NCBI GenBank assembly: GCA_045642705.1
Contig: JAZUJK010000002.1
Span: forward strand, 4,699-68,698
Length of the DNA: 64,000 nt
Source: UBA1227 sp045642705
Lineage (GTDB): Bacteria > Bacillota > Clostridia > Oscillospirales > Acutalibacteraceae
Direction: 5' to 3'
Part shown: positions 1-8,883 of the stretch, piece by piece
Position numbering within the stretch: the stretch's first letter is position 1
Layout of the letters: each line of letters begins with the position of its first letter
Position numbers and translations under genes: made by a program
Notes under the pieces: model-generated
Told to the model about the DNA's origin: nothing
Seen by the model: the letters and a program-made list of their open reading frames with translations, nothing else
Database searches by the model: none

Positions 1-1482
1 TGGACGACCATCAGATGGCTTGAGCAAGTTGTTAGCTGCGAGCATGAGGAAGCGAGCCTCAGCCTGTGCCTCTGCAGATAGTGGTACGTGAACAGCCATC
101 TGGTCACCGTCGAAATCGGCGTTGAATGCTGTACATGCAAGTGGGTGGAGCTTGATAGCACGACCATCAACAAGTACAGGCTCAAATGCCTGGATACCAA
201 GTCTATGAAGTGTAGGAGCACGGTTGAGCATTACAGGGTGATTCTTGATTACAACTTCAAGAGCATCCCATACCTCATCCTTAGAGCGTTCTACCATCTT
301 ACGAGCTGACTTGATGTTGCCGGCAACGCCAGTTTCAACAAGACGCTTCATAACGAATGGCTTGAAGAGTTCAAGTGCCATCTCCTTAGGGAGACCACAC
401 TGGTACATTTTAAGTTCTGGACCTACAACGATAACAGAACGTCCTGAGTAGTCAACACGCTTACCAAGGAGGTTCTGACGGAAACGTCCCTGCTTACCTT
501 TCAGCATGTCTGAAAGAGATTTAAGTGGACGGTTGTTAGGACCTGTTACTGGACGGCCACGACGACCGTTATCGATAAGAGCATCAACTGCTTCCTGAAG
601 CATACGCTTCTCGTTGCGGATAATGATATCAGGAGCACCGAGTTCAAGAAGTCTCTTGAGACGGTTGTTACGGTTGATAACTCTTCTGTAGAGGTCGTTA
701 AGGTCTGATGTTGCGAAACGACCACCATCAAGTTGAACCATAGGACGGATGTCTGGTGGAATTACAGGAATTACATCGAGAACCATCCACTCTGGCTTAT
801 TTCCAGAATTGTTGAATGCATCAACAACCTCAAGACGCTTTAAGAGTCTTGCCTTCTTCTGACCGCTTGCAGTCTTGAGTTCCTCACGGAGCTGCTCTGC
901 AAGAGCAGGTACATCAATTTCAGCAAGAAGCTTCTTGATGGATTCTGCACCCATTCCTGCTTCGAACTCATCCTCATACTTCTCGCGCATATCCTCATAC
1001 TCTTTTTCTGAGAGTACCTGATACTTCTCGAGAGGTGTAGAACCTGGATCAGTTACGATATAGAGTGCGAAATAGAGAACTTTTTCAAGGTTACGTGGGC
1101 TGATATCAAGCATAAGTCCCATACGTGATGGAATACCCTTGAAATACCAGATATGTGAAACAGGTGCTGCAAGTTCTACGTGACCCATACGCTCACGACG
1201 AACCTTGGCCTTAGTAATTTCAACGCCGCAGCGTTCGCATATCTTGCCCTTATAGCGGATTCTCTTGTACTTACCGCAGTAGCATTCCCAGTCCTTAGTA
1301 GGTCCGAAAATACGCTCGCAGTACAAGCCGTCACGCTCAGGCTTGAGTGTTCTATAGTTAATTGTTTCTGGCTTCTTTACTTCACCATATGACCATGAAC
1401 GAATAGCGTCTGGAGAAGCAAGGCCGATTTTAATAGATTCAAATTCGATTTCTGTTGAACCGATTGGCTGAATATCTGTCAT
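1..1482 (-). CDS. rpoC: RNA polymerase beta' subunit, N-terminal part (cut by window edge)
   Basis: This is the first 494 residues of the beta' subunit of RNA polymerase; the rest lies beyond the left edge. The zinc-binding cysteines C67, C69, C82 and C85 are visible (ECYCG ... ICERCG). The catalytic NADFDGD loop, whose three Asp bind the active-site magnesium, begins near residue 454. The start is ATG at 1482 with a GGAGGGG ribosome site just upstream. rpoB ends 14 bases upstream, so the two are co-transcribed. The identity is certain from the highly conserved sequence. Confidence 0.99.
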   Translation of the reverse strand, partial: MTDIQPIGSTEIEFESIKIGLASPDAIRSWSYGEVKKPETINYRTLKPERDGLYCERIFGPTKDWECYCGKYKRIRYKGKICERCGVEITKAKVRRERMGHVELAAPVSHIWYFKGIPSRMGLMLDISPRNLEKVLYFALYIVTDPGSTPLEKYQVLSEKEYEDMREKYEDEFEAGMGAESIKKLLAEIDVPALAEQLREELKTASGQKKARLLKRLEVVDAFNNSGNKPEWMVLDVIPVIPPDIRPMVQLDGGRFATSDLNDLYRRVINRNNRLKRLLELGAPDIIIRNEKRMLQEAVDALIDNGRRGRPVTGPNNRPLKSLSDMLKGKQGRFRQNLLGKRVDYSGRSVIVVGPELKMYQCGLPKEMALELFKPFVMKRLVETGVAGNIKSARKMVERSKDEVWDALEVVIKNHPVMLNRAPTLHRLGIQAFEPVLVDGRAIKLHPLACTAFNADFDGDQMAVHVPLSAEAQAEARFLMLAANNLLKPSDGRP

Positions 1483-1496
1483 TGTGCTTCCCCTCC

Positions 1497-4400
1497 TTAT
1501 TCTTCAATGCCCATCTCAAAATCAGATGGACCTTCAATATCATCAATATCGTTAGAGAACTCTGCGTCTTCATCAAACATAGGTTCAATAACTTCTCCGT
1601 TCTCATCAACTGTTGTTGCGAAACCTTCTGCGCCCTCAGCATCGTTTACAATCTGTGGCTGGAAGTTTTCGTTTTCAACGAGACGGAAGTTTACATCATC
1701 TGTATCGAAGTTCTGGCGTAGGTCAATTTCATTGTCGTCTTTATCAAGAACCTTAACATCAAGACCGAGGGACTGAAGTTCCTTGATAAGTACCTTGAAT
1801 GACTCAGGTACGCCTGACTTAGGTACGCTCTGGCCCTTAACGATAGCCTCATAAGTCTTAACACGACCAACAATATCGTCTGACTTGATTGTGAGGATTT
1901 CCTGAAGAGTATAAGCAGCACCATATGCTTCGAGTGCCCATACTTCCATCTCACCGAAACGCTGACCACCGAACTGAGCTTTACCACCAAGTGGCTGCTG
2001 AGTAACGAGTGAGTAAGGTCCTGTGGATCTCGCATGGATCTTATCATCAACAAGATGATGGAGCTTCAAGTAGTACATAACACCAACGGTTACAGCGTTG
2101 TCGAATGGCTTACCTGTACGTCCGTCGATAAGTTTTGTCTTACCAAAGCGATATTCATAAGCAGCATCAATAAATTCATGCTCCTCATCTGTCTTAGTGT
2201 TTGCCTTGAGGAACTCGATGAGGTCTGTAAGAACATAGCCGTTCTTCTCATTCATATCCTCATACTTTAGAACAAGTTCCTTAATCTTGTCGTTGCCCTC
2301 GGACAAGAGCTTAGACTCTGAAAGGAAGTACTGAACGTCCTCCTCATGAGCACCGTCAAATACAGGTGTCATAATCTTCCAGCCCTTGAGACGAGCGGCC
2401 ATGCCAATATTAACCTCGAGTACCTGTCCGATGTTCATACGTGAAGGTACGCCGAGAGGGTTAAGTACGATATCAAGTGGAGTACCATCAGGAAGGAATG
2501 GCATATCCTCCTGAGGAAGGATGCGGGATACAACACCCTTGTTACCATGACGACCGGCCATCTTATCGCCGACTTGAATCTTTCTCTTTTGAGCGATATA
2601 GCAGCGAACTACCTTATTAACGCCTGGTGACAATTCGTCTGAGTTCTCTCTTGTGAATATCTCAACGTTTACAACGATACCATATTCACCGTGAGGAACA
2701 CGAAGTGATGTATCACGAACTTCACGTGCCTTCTCACCAAAGATTGCACGGAGAAGTCGCTCCTCTGCTGTGAGCTCAGTCTCACCCTTTGGTGTTACCT
2801 TACCAACAAGGATATCACCTGAGTGAACCTCAGCACCAATACGGATAACACCAAACTCGTCGAGGTCTGCGAGAGCATCGTCGCCGACATTTGGAATATC
2901 ACGTGTGATTTCTTCTGGTCCAAGCTTAGTGTCACGAGCTTCGAGTTCGTACTCTTCGATATGAATTGATGTGTAAACGTCATCACGTACAATCTTTTCA
3001 TTGAGGAGAACAGCATCCTCGTAGTTGTAACCTTCCCAAGTCATGAAGCCGATGAGTGCATTCTTACCAAGTGAAATCTCACCGTGGTCAGTTGCAGGAC
3101 CATCAGCGATAACCTGCTTTGCTTCAACCTTCTCACCAAGAGATACGATTGGGCGCTGGTTTACACATGTGCCCTGGTTAGATCTCATAAACTTGATGAG
3201 TTCATATGTATCGATAGAACCATTCTTGGTTTCGATTTCAATTGTTGTTGCGTCAACGCGGATAACCTTACCAGCGTTCTTCGCAAGAACTACAACACCT
3301 GAGTCAACAGCTGCTTTGCGTTCCATACCAGTTCCAACAAATGGAGCTTGTGTCTTCATAAGAGGTACAGCCTGACGCTGCATGTTAGATCCCATGAGGG
3401 CACGGTTAGCATCGTCGTTCTCGAGGAATGGGATCATTGCTGTAGCAACAGATACGAGCATTCTTGGAGATACGTCCATGTAATCTGGTACCATACGGTC
3501 AACTTCTGCGAACTCGTCACGGTAACGGATAGTAACCTTTTCTCTTGCAAAGCAACCATTCTCATCGAGTGGTTCGTTTGCCTGAGCAACTCTGTAATTA
3601 TCCTCAACATCAGCTGTCATATATACAACTTCGTCGAGAACCTTACCTGTCTTCTTGTCAACCTTGCGGAAAGGAGCCTCGATGAAACCGTACTTATTGA
3701 TACGAGCAAATGTTGCGAGGTAAGAAATAAGTCCGATGTTAGGACCTTCTGGAGTCTCGATAGGACACATACGACCATAGTGGCTGTAATGTACGTCACG
3801 AACTTCGAATCCAGCACGGTCTCTTGACAAACCGCCAGGACCGAGGGCTGACAGACGACGCTTGTGAGTAAGCTCAGCAAGTGGGTTTGTCTGATCCATG
3901 AACTGTGAAAGTGGTGATGAACCAAAGAACTCTTTTACAGCTGCAACTACAGGTCTGATATTAATGAGTGCCTGTGGAGTTGCCTTCTCTGGCTCCTGTG
4001 CCTGGAGAGACATACGCTCACGTACAACTCTCTCCATACGTGTAAATCCAATTCTAAACTGATTCTGGAGTAATTCGCCGACTGAACGAATACGGCGGTT
4101 ACCGAGATGGTCGATATCATCAATTGTACCTACATTTGATGCAAGGCAGTTCATGTAGTTAATTGATGCAAAGATATCGTCGATAATAATATGCTTTGGA
4201 ATAAGGTCGTCGCAGCGCTCTGCGAGAGCAGCGAGTACGTCCTTCTTCTTAGAGTTCTCTGCAAGTACTTCCATGAGTACTGTGTAGCGAACCTTCTCAT
4301 TGATTGCGATTTCTTCAAGCTCGTCCTCTGTGATTTTGAGACCCTTGAGGTATGGAAGAGCATCAACCATGCCATTTGAAATGACCTTGATTTCTCTGCC

Positions 4401-5396
4401 ATCGCAATCAAGCCAGCAAGACATTACGCCTGCCTGCTCAATTTCATAAGCCTTATCTGCTGTGATGATCTCACCAGCGTCAGCGAGGAGTTCACCTGTT
4501 GACTCATTGATGATAGGCTGAGCGAGCTTATTGCCAATAAGACGAGCAGAAATTGCAAGCTTCTTGTTGTACTTATAACGGCCAACGCGAGAGAGGTCAT
4601 AACGGTGAGCGTCAAAGAACAAACCATCGAGATGAGCCTGAGCTGTTTCGAGCGTTGGTGGCTCACCTGGACGCAACTTCTTGTAAACTTCAAGAAGAGC
4701 TTCTTCGGCATTCTTAGTTGTATCCTTCTCAAGAGTTGCCATGATTCTCTCATCTGCGCCAAAGAAATCGAGGATTTCCTGGTTGGTACCAAGACCAAGT
4801 GCACGGATGAAAGTTGTGATATAGAGTTTTCTGTTCTTGTCGATACGAACATAGAACAAATCGTTCTGGTCTGACTCATACTCAAGCCATGCACCACGGT
4901 TTGGAATAACAGTTGAAGCATAGAGCTCCTTACCTGTCTTATCGTGTGTCATGTCAAAGTAAACGCCAGGAGAACGAACAAGCTGAGATACGATAGCACG
5001 TTCTGCACCGTTGATTACGAATGTACCGCTCTCTGTCATAAGAGGGAAGTCACCCATGTAAACGTCAGACTCTTTTACTTCGCCAGTCTCCTTGTTGTAG
5101 AGGCGTGCAGTTACACGAAGAGGAGCTGCATATGTAGCATCTCTTTCCTTGCACTCCTTAACACTGTACTTAGGATGCTCATCCATCTTGTAATCGATGA
5201 ACTCAAGTACAAGGTTTCCTGTGTAGTCAGTAATCTCAGAGATGTCACGGAAGACCTCTTTGAGACCGACATCAAGGAACCACTGGTAAGAATTCTTCTG
5301 AACTTCGATGAGGTTTGGCATCTCCATAACCTCTTCGATTTTCGCGAAGTTCATACGAGTGGTTGATCCTAGCTGGGTTGGTTTAACCTTTACCAT
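1497..5396 (-). CDS. rpoB: RNA polymerase beta subunit
   Basis: Complete 1299-residue beta subunit, a usual length for Clostridia. The rifampicin-binding region (SQFMDQTNPL ... THKRRLSALGPGG) carries the wild-type residues known from susceptible bacteria: Asp of FMDQ, His of THKR and Ser of LSALG. The C-terminal interface with beta' (GGQRFGEMEVWALEAYGA) is intact, followed by an acidic tail. It lies 14 bases upstream of rpoC. Unusually, no rplJ-rplL pair precedes it; the upstream neighbour is ndk on the other strand. A strong promoter sits about 107-135 bases upstream. Confidence 0.99.
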   Translation of the reverse strand: MVKVKPTQLGSTTRMNFAKIEEVMEMPNLIEVQKNSYQWFLDVGLKEVFRDISEITDYTGNLVLEFIDYKMDEHPKYSVKECKERDATYAAPLRVTARLYNKETGEVKESDVYMGDFPLMTESGTFVINGAERAIVSQLVRSPGVYFDMTHDKTGKELYASTVIPNRGAWLEYESDQNDLFYVRIDKNRKLYITTFIRALGLGTNQEILDFFGADERIMATLEKDTTKNAEEALLEVYKKLRPGEPPTLETAQAHLDGLFFDAHRYDLSRVGRYKYNKKLAISARLIGNKLAQPIINESTGELLADAGEIITADKAYEIEQAGVMSCWLDCDGREIKVISNGMVDALPYLKGLKITEDELEEIAINEKVRYTVLMEVLAENSKKKDVLAALAERCDDLIPKHIIIDDIFASINYMNCLASNVGTIDDIDHLGNRRIRSVGELLQNQFRIGFTRMERVVRERMSLQAQEPEKATPQALINIRPVVAAVKEFFGSSPLSQFMDQTNPLAELTHKRRLSALGPGGLSRDRAGFEVRDVHYSHYGRMCPIETPEGPNIGLISYLATFARINKYGFIEAPFRKVDKKTGKVLDEVVYMTADVEDNYRVAQANEPLDENGCFAREKVTIRYRDEFAEVDRMVPDYMDVSPRMLVSVATAMIPFLENDDANRALMGSNMQRQAVPLMKTQAPFVGTGMERKAAVDSGVVVLAKNAGKVIRVDATTIEIETKNGSIDTYELIKFMRSNQGTCVNQRPIVSLGEKVEAKQVIADGPATDHGEISLGKNALIGFMTWEGYNYEDAVLLNEKIVRDDVYTSIHIEEYELEARDTKLGPEEITRDIPNVGDDALADLDEFGVIRIGAEVHSGDILVGKVTPKGETELTAEERLLRAIFGEKAREVRDTSLRVPHGEYGIVVNVEIFTRENSDELSPGVNKVVRCYIAQKRKIQVGDKMAGRHGNKGVVSRILPQEDMPFLPDGTPLDIVLNPLGVPSRMNIGQVLEVNIGMAARLKGWKIMTPVFDGAHEEDVQYFLSESKLLSEGNDKIKELVLKYEDMNEKNGYVLTDLIEFLKANTKTDEEHEFIDAAYEYRFGKTKLIDGRTGKPFDNAVTVGVMYYLKLHHLVDDKIHARSTGPYSLVTQQPLGGKAQFGGQRFGEMEVWALEAYGAAYTLQEILTIKSDDIVGRVKTYEAIVKGQSVPKSGVPESFKVLIKELQSLGLDVKVLDKDDNEIDLRQNFDTDDVNFRLVENENFQPQIVNDAEGAEGFATTVDENGEVIEPMFDEDAEFSNDIDDIEGPSDFEMGIEE

Positions 5397-5502
5397 ACTG
5401 TCTAATCACTCCGTTCATTAGTTTAGAAATTTGTTTAGAATTGTCTCGTTTTTCCCTTTATATATATAAATAAATAAAAGAGAAAAAAGCGAAAGTGGTG
5501 GC

Positions 5503-5531
5503 ATTATATCTAAAAAACAAGTACGAGTCAA
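5503..5531 (-). promoter_or_regulatory. Sigma-A-type promoter of rpoBC
   Basis: On the minus strand TTGACT (5526-5531) and TATAAT (5503-5508) are separated by 17 bases, a near-consensus housekeeping promoter. It would give an A/T-rich leader of about 100 bases before rpoB. Its presence fits rpoBC being transcribed on its own here. Confidence 0.8.
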
Positions 5532-5652
5532 TATATTTTTTAAAACTATATAATACACCCAGCCTGGCGTTTTGCATTTTATGTTATTATTGCGCCTCGT
5601 TTCATTATCTGTTAAAATAGTTCCGTTATAAATTTTTAGGAGTTGAAACATA

Positions 5653-6060
5653 ATGGAAAGAACATACATTATGCTCAAGCCAGATTGCGTAAAACGCGGT
5701 CTCATGGGCGAAGTTATCAAGAGAATTGAAAACAAAGGATTTAAGATTGTTCGCATGGAAATGAAGAACCTCGACGAGGCAATTCTTCGCGAGCATTATG
5801 CACATGTTGCAGACAAGCCTTTCTTCCCTGGAATGCTTGAATATATGACATCTGGCCCAGTTGTAGCAATGATCGTTGAGGGCGAAAATGTTATCTCTGG
5901 TATGCGTGGTCTTATGGGCGCAACTAAGTATGAAGATGCTCTTGCTGGCACAATTCGTGGTGACTATGCAACATCTACAACTTACAATATCATCCATGGT
6001 TCAGACGGCCCAGATACAGCTGAAATTGAAATCAAGCGTTTCTTCGGTCCAGAGGCATAA
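5653..6060 (+). CDS. ndk: Nucleoside diphosphate kinase
   Basis: 135-residue enzyme that transfers the gamma phosphate from ATP to other (d)NDPs through a phosphohistidine. The catalytic His lies in NIIHGSD (about residue 114), and RGDYA and the N-terminal MLKPD are typical. The length matches the family. An AGGAG ribosome site precedes the ATG. It is a single plus-strand gene divergent from rpoBC, closed by the terminator at 6077-6111. Confidence 0.97.
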   Translation: MERTYIMLKPDCVKRGLMGEVIKRIENKGFKIVRMEMKNLDEAILREHYAHVADKPFFPGMLEYMTSGPVVAMIVEGENVISGMRGLMGATKYEDALAGTIRGDYATSTTYNIIHGSDGPDTAEIEIKRFFGPEA

Positions 6061-6076
6061 ACAAGACAAAAAATTT

Positions 6077-6111
6077 GGGAGTTCAGCGATTTGCTGAACT
6101 CCCTTTTTTTA
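6077..6111 (+). terminator. Rho-independent terminator of ndk
   Basis: An 11-bp perfect stem (6077-6087 with 6093-6103) with a 5-base loop is followed by a T run at 6104-6111. The minus-strand macro-domain gene ends inside the T run. Confidence 0.9.
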
Positions 6112-6576
6112 TCTAAACAATACGATTTTCGCTTCCATATCATGCGTCTTGCAAAAGGCTTCGCATTCCTCTTTTGCGATGCGAAGTGCATCGTCCTTTG
6201 GATAGCCATATACACCTGCTGAAATCAGTGGAAAAGCTATGCTATGACAGCCATTTTCGGCTGCAAGAGCAAGGGATTTTCTGTAGCAAGAACGAAGCAA
6301 GTTTTCTTCGTCACTTTGGCCTCCCCTCCACACTGGTCCCACAGTGTGAATGATATATTTACAAGGCATATTATAACCGCCAGTTATCTTGGCATCGCCT
6401 GTCTTGCAGCCGCCAAGTGTACGGCACTCAGCGAGCAGTTCTGGGCCTGCTGCACGATGGATTGCGCCGTCAACTCCGCCACCTCCGAGGAGGCTAGAAT
6501 TTGCAGCATTTACAGCAGCATCGCAAGCGATTTTAGTGATATCACCATGTACAATTTCTACAGCCATTTTAGTCAC
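6109..6576 (-). CDS. Macro-domain protein (O-acetyl-ADP-ribose deacetylase type)
   Basis: 155 residues forming a single macro domain, which binds ADP-ribose and in this family usually removes acetyl or ADP-ribosyl groups. The signature VNAANSSLLGGGGVDGAIH is present, as is the HTVGP strand and the SAGVYGYP phosphate-binding loop. I take the GTG at 6576 as start because AAGGG lies 5 bases upstream; the ATG at 6567 is too far from it. It follows the YfcE gene by 8 bases. A sirtuin at 50.6 kb could generate its presumed substrate, but that link is inference. Confidence 0.92.
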   Translation of the reverse strand: MTKMAVEIVHGDITKIACDAAVNAANSSLLGGGGVDGAIHRAAGPELLAECRTLGGCKTGDAKITGGYNMPCKYIIHTVGPVWRGGQSDEENLLRSCYRKSLALAAENGCHSIAFPLISAGVYGYPKDDALRIAKEECEAFCKTHDMEAKIVLFR

Positions 6577-6584
6577 CGTATCCC

Positions 6585-7073
6585 TTATAATTCTCTGTGT
6601 AAGAACTCCATTTCGCCACTGTTATCATCGATATTAATAATGCCATATCGACCATCTTTTACAGCTCCTGGATTGAAGAGATATACCCCTTCTCTATCCT
6701 CAAAAAGTGGCTGATGAGTATGGCCAAAAAGCGCTACATCGCGCTCATTGTTTCTTGCATCAACATAGAGATTATCGCGTCCAGCAGCGGATCTTACGCC
6801 CTGTACATAGCCGTGAGTTACATAGAATTTATGGTCGCCAATATTATCAAATGAGGTCACAGCCTCATTGGAAAACATGTCACAATTTCCGCGAACTTTT
6901 ATAACTCTCTCAACCTTCAATGGACGGTCATTTGCAACATCTCGCACAGCTTCATCGACATCATCTACGCCATCACCGAGATGGATAATGATATCGGAAT
7001 CCGCATTATTAAATATGATACTATATATATACTCATATCTGCCGTGCGAATCGGAAAGTACTAATATTTTCAT
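6585..7073 (-). CDS. YfcE/MJ0936-family metallophosphodiesterase
   Basis: 162-residue calcineurin-like phosphoesterase. The metal-ligand motifs occur in order: DSH (residues 8-10), GD (HLGDG), GNCD, THG and GHTH. Family members such as E. coli YfcE are manganese-dependent phosphodiesterases of unknown physiological substrate. In many Firmicutes this gene is next to rph and an XTP pyrophosphatase, but here it sits between the macro-domain gene and a DUF1648 gene. Confidence 0.93.
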   Translation of the reverse strand: MKILVLSDSHGRYEYIYSIIFNNADSDIIIHLGDGVDDVDEAVRDVANDRPLKVERVIKVRGNCDMFSNEAVTSFDNIGDHKFYVTHGYVQGVRSAAGRDNLYVDARNNERDVALFGHTHQPLFEDREGVYLFNPGAVKDGRYGIINIDDNSGEMEFLHREL

Positions 7074-7086
7074 AGAAGTGCCTCCT

Positions 7087-7536
7087 CTATAAGAATTTTG
7101 GAATTACAAAAGGTAATATTGAAACTACAAACAAAAGCGCTATAAATACTATTGCTACAACTGCTTTCAAGGCTATAAGTTTGGTCATAATAACGATAAG
7201 ATAGCCAAAGAATAATGCGAAAATGAGTGCCATTCCCTCTAGCATATATTTTATCGCAATAAATGTCTTAGCATCCATTTTAGCCTTACCTGGTACATTC
7301 CAAGACTTAGGAAAATTAGAAGCTAACAGAATAGATAAGGCCACAACAATATCCATTACATATGCGGCAATGATATTGGTCTTGCCACCATAAGATGTAA
7401 TATTGCCAGAAAAATCATAGTTGGTTGGAATCTTATCTGGTATAGAACCCCAGACAATAATCAGATATATTCCTACAGCAACAAGAGCAACTATTGTAAG
7501 TGCAATCAGTACCCAATCGGCTATTGATTTTCTCAT
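7087..7536 (-). CDS. DUF1648-domain membrane protein
   Basis: 149-residue integral membrane protein with about four hydrophobic segments (near residues 10-30, 57-72, 95-117 and 122-146). Between the first two lies the DUF1648 signature PDKIPTNYDFSGNI followed by YGGK. This domain is found in SdpI-type immunity proteins and many small Firmicutes membrane proteins, but function here is unknown. It lies 9 bases downstream of der and 13 bases upstream of the YfcE gene, probably in the same transcript. Confidence 0.8.
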   Translation of the reverse strand: MRKSIADWVLIALTIVALVAVGIYLIIVWGSIPDKIPTNYDFSGNITSYGGKTNIIAAYVMDIVVALSILLASNFPKSWNVPGKAKMDAKTFIAIKYMLEGMALIFALFFGYLIVIMTKLIALKAVVAIVFIALLFVVSILPFVIPKFL

Positions 7537-7545
7537 GATATCACC

Positions 7546-8883
7546 TTATTTCCTTCTGCCCTTTTTCTCGTCACGTTCACGTATAACAAAGCGTGTTGGC
7601 GTACCCTCCAGTCCGAAAACTTCACGGATTTGATTATCAAGATAGCGCTGATAGCTATAATGGAACAGATCCTCTGAATTTACGAAACATACGAACGTTG
7701 GTGGGCGTGTTGACGCCTGAGTCATATAATAAATTTTGAGGCGCTTGCCCTTATCCGTTGGTGGCTGAACACGTGCGGTGGCAGCAGCAAGTACGTCATT
7801 GAGTTTACCTGTTGAAATACGCATAGCATTCTGATCATCTACGAACTTGATAAGTTCATAGAGTTCAGGAATGCGCTGACCTGTCTTGGCAGAAATAAAT
7901 ATGATTGGAGCATAACTCATGAATGAGAAATCGTTCATGAGTTTCTTTCTCTCCTTCTGCATTGTCTCGCCGTCTTTTTCAACTGCATCCCACTTATTTA
8001 CAGCGATAATGCAAGCTTTTCCGAGTTCGTGGGCGATGCCAGCGACCTTGGAATCCTGCTCTGTAAAGCCTTCGGTTGCATCAATCATGATGATGCAAAC
8101 GTTGGCGCGCTCAACGGACATACGAGCGCGTATTACGCTATATTTCTCGATGGCATCGTCTACCTTGGACTTGCGGCGTAGACCCGCAGTGTCAATAAAG
8201 ACAAATTTGCCATGCTCATTCTCAACAATTGTATCAGTTGCGTCACGAGTCGTGCCGGCAATATCTGATACAATGGCGCGGTTCTCGCCGCATATTTTAT
8301 TTACGAGGGATGACTTACCAACATTCGGTTTGCCGATAATGGCAACCTTGATTGTGTCATCCTCGTAATCTTCACCTGCATCAGCAGGCAAGAACTTTAA
8401 TACCTCGTCGAGGAGGTCGCCAGTGCCACGTCCATGGGATGCGGATACAGCGATAGGATCTCCGAGACCGAGGTTATAGAACTCATAAAAGTCAGGTGGC
8501 AACTCGCCCGTTGTATCGCACTTGTTTACACAGAGCACGATAGGCTTGCCACTCTTTTGAAGCATGGTTGCAACCTCCATATCTGTCGCAACTACGCCAT
8601 CTCTTATATCTGTAACGAGGATGATGACATCAGCAGAATCAATAGCGAGTTCTGCCTGACGTCTCATTTGAGAGAGAATAATATCATCTGAATATGGCTC
8701 GATACCACCGGTATCAACGAGCAGCATATTATGACCGAGCCATTCACAATCGCCATAGATACGGTCTCTTGTAACACCCGGTGTGTCGTCAACGATAGCA
8801 AGACGCTTACCGATAAGTTTATTAAAAAGTGTAGACTTTCCAACATTTGGTCGTCCAACGATTGCAACAACTGGTCTAGACAT
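7546..8883 (-). CDS. der: Ribosome-assembly GTPase Der (EngA)
   Basis: 445-residue tandem GTPase needed for 50S subunit maturation. It has two G domains: GRPNVGKST (residue 10 on) with NKCD, and GKPNVGKSS (about residue 184) with NKWD, followed by the C-terminal KH-like domain and a basic tail (EKKGRRK). The start ATG overlaps the stop codon of the upstream DUF512 gene by one base (TAATG), implying translational coupling. The pair is common in Clostridia. Confidence 0.98.
   Translation of the reverse strand: MSRPVVAIVGRPNVGKSTLFNKLIGKRLAIVDDTPGVTRDRIYGDCEWLGHNMLLVDTGGIEPYSDDIILSQMRRQAELAIDSADVIILVTDIRDGVVATDMEVATMLQKSGKPIVLCVNKCDTTGELPPDFYEFYNLGLGDPIAVSASHGRGTGDLLDEVLKFLPADAGEDYEDDTIKVAIIGKPNVGKSSLVNKICGENRAIVSDIAGTTRDATDTIVENEHGKFVFIDTAGLRRKSKVDDAIEKYSVIRARMSVERANVCIIMIDATEGFTEQDSKVAGIAHELGKACIIAVNKWDAVEKDGETMQKERKKLMNDFSFMSYAPIIFISAKTGQRIPELYELIKFVDDQNAMRISTGKLNDVLAAATARVQPPTDKGKRLKIYYMTQASTRPPTFVCFVNSEDLFHYSYQRYLDNQIREVFGLEGTPTRFVIRERDEKKGRRK

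Noticed and set aside
1497..5396. Several long reading frames antisense to rpoB (for example at 3348-3827)
   Set aside because: They are shadows of the conserved rpoB frame, have no ribosome sites and resemble no proteins.
5397..5652. Small RNA or ribosomal leader in the rpoB-ndk gap
   Set aside because: Apart from the rpoB promoter the stretch is A/T-rich without a stable hairpin or recognisable motif.
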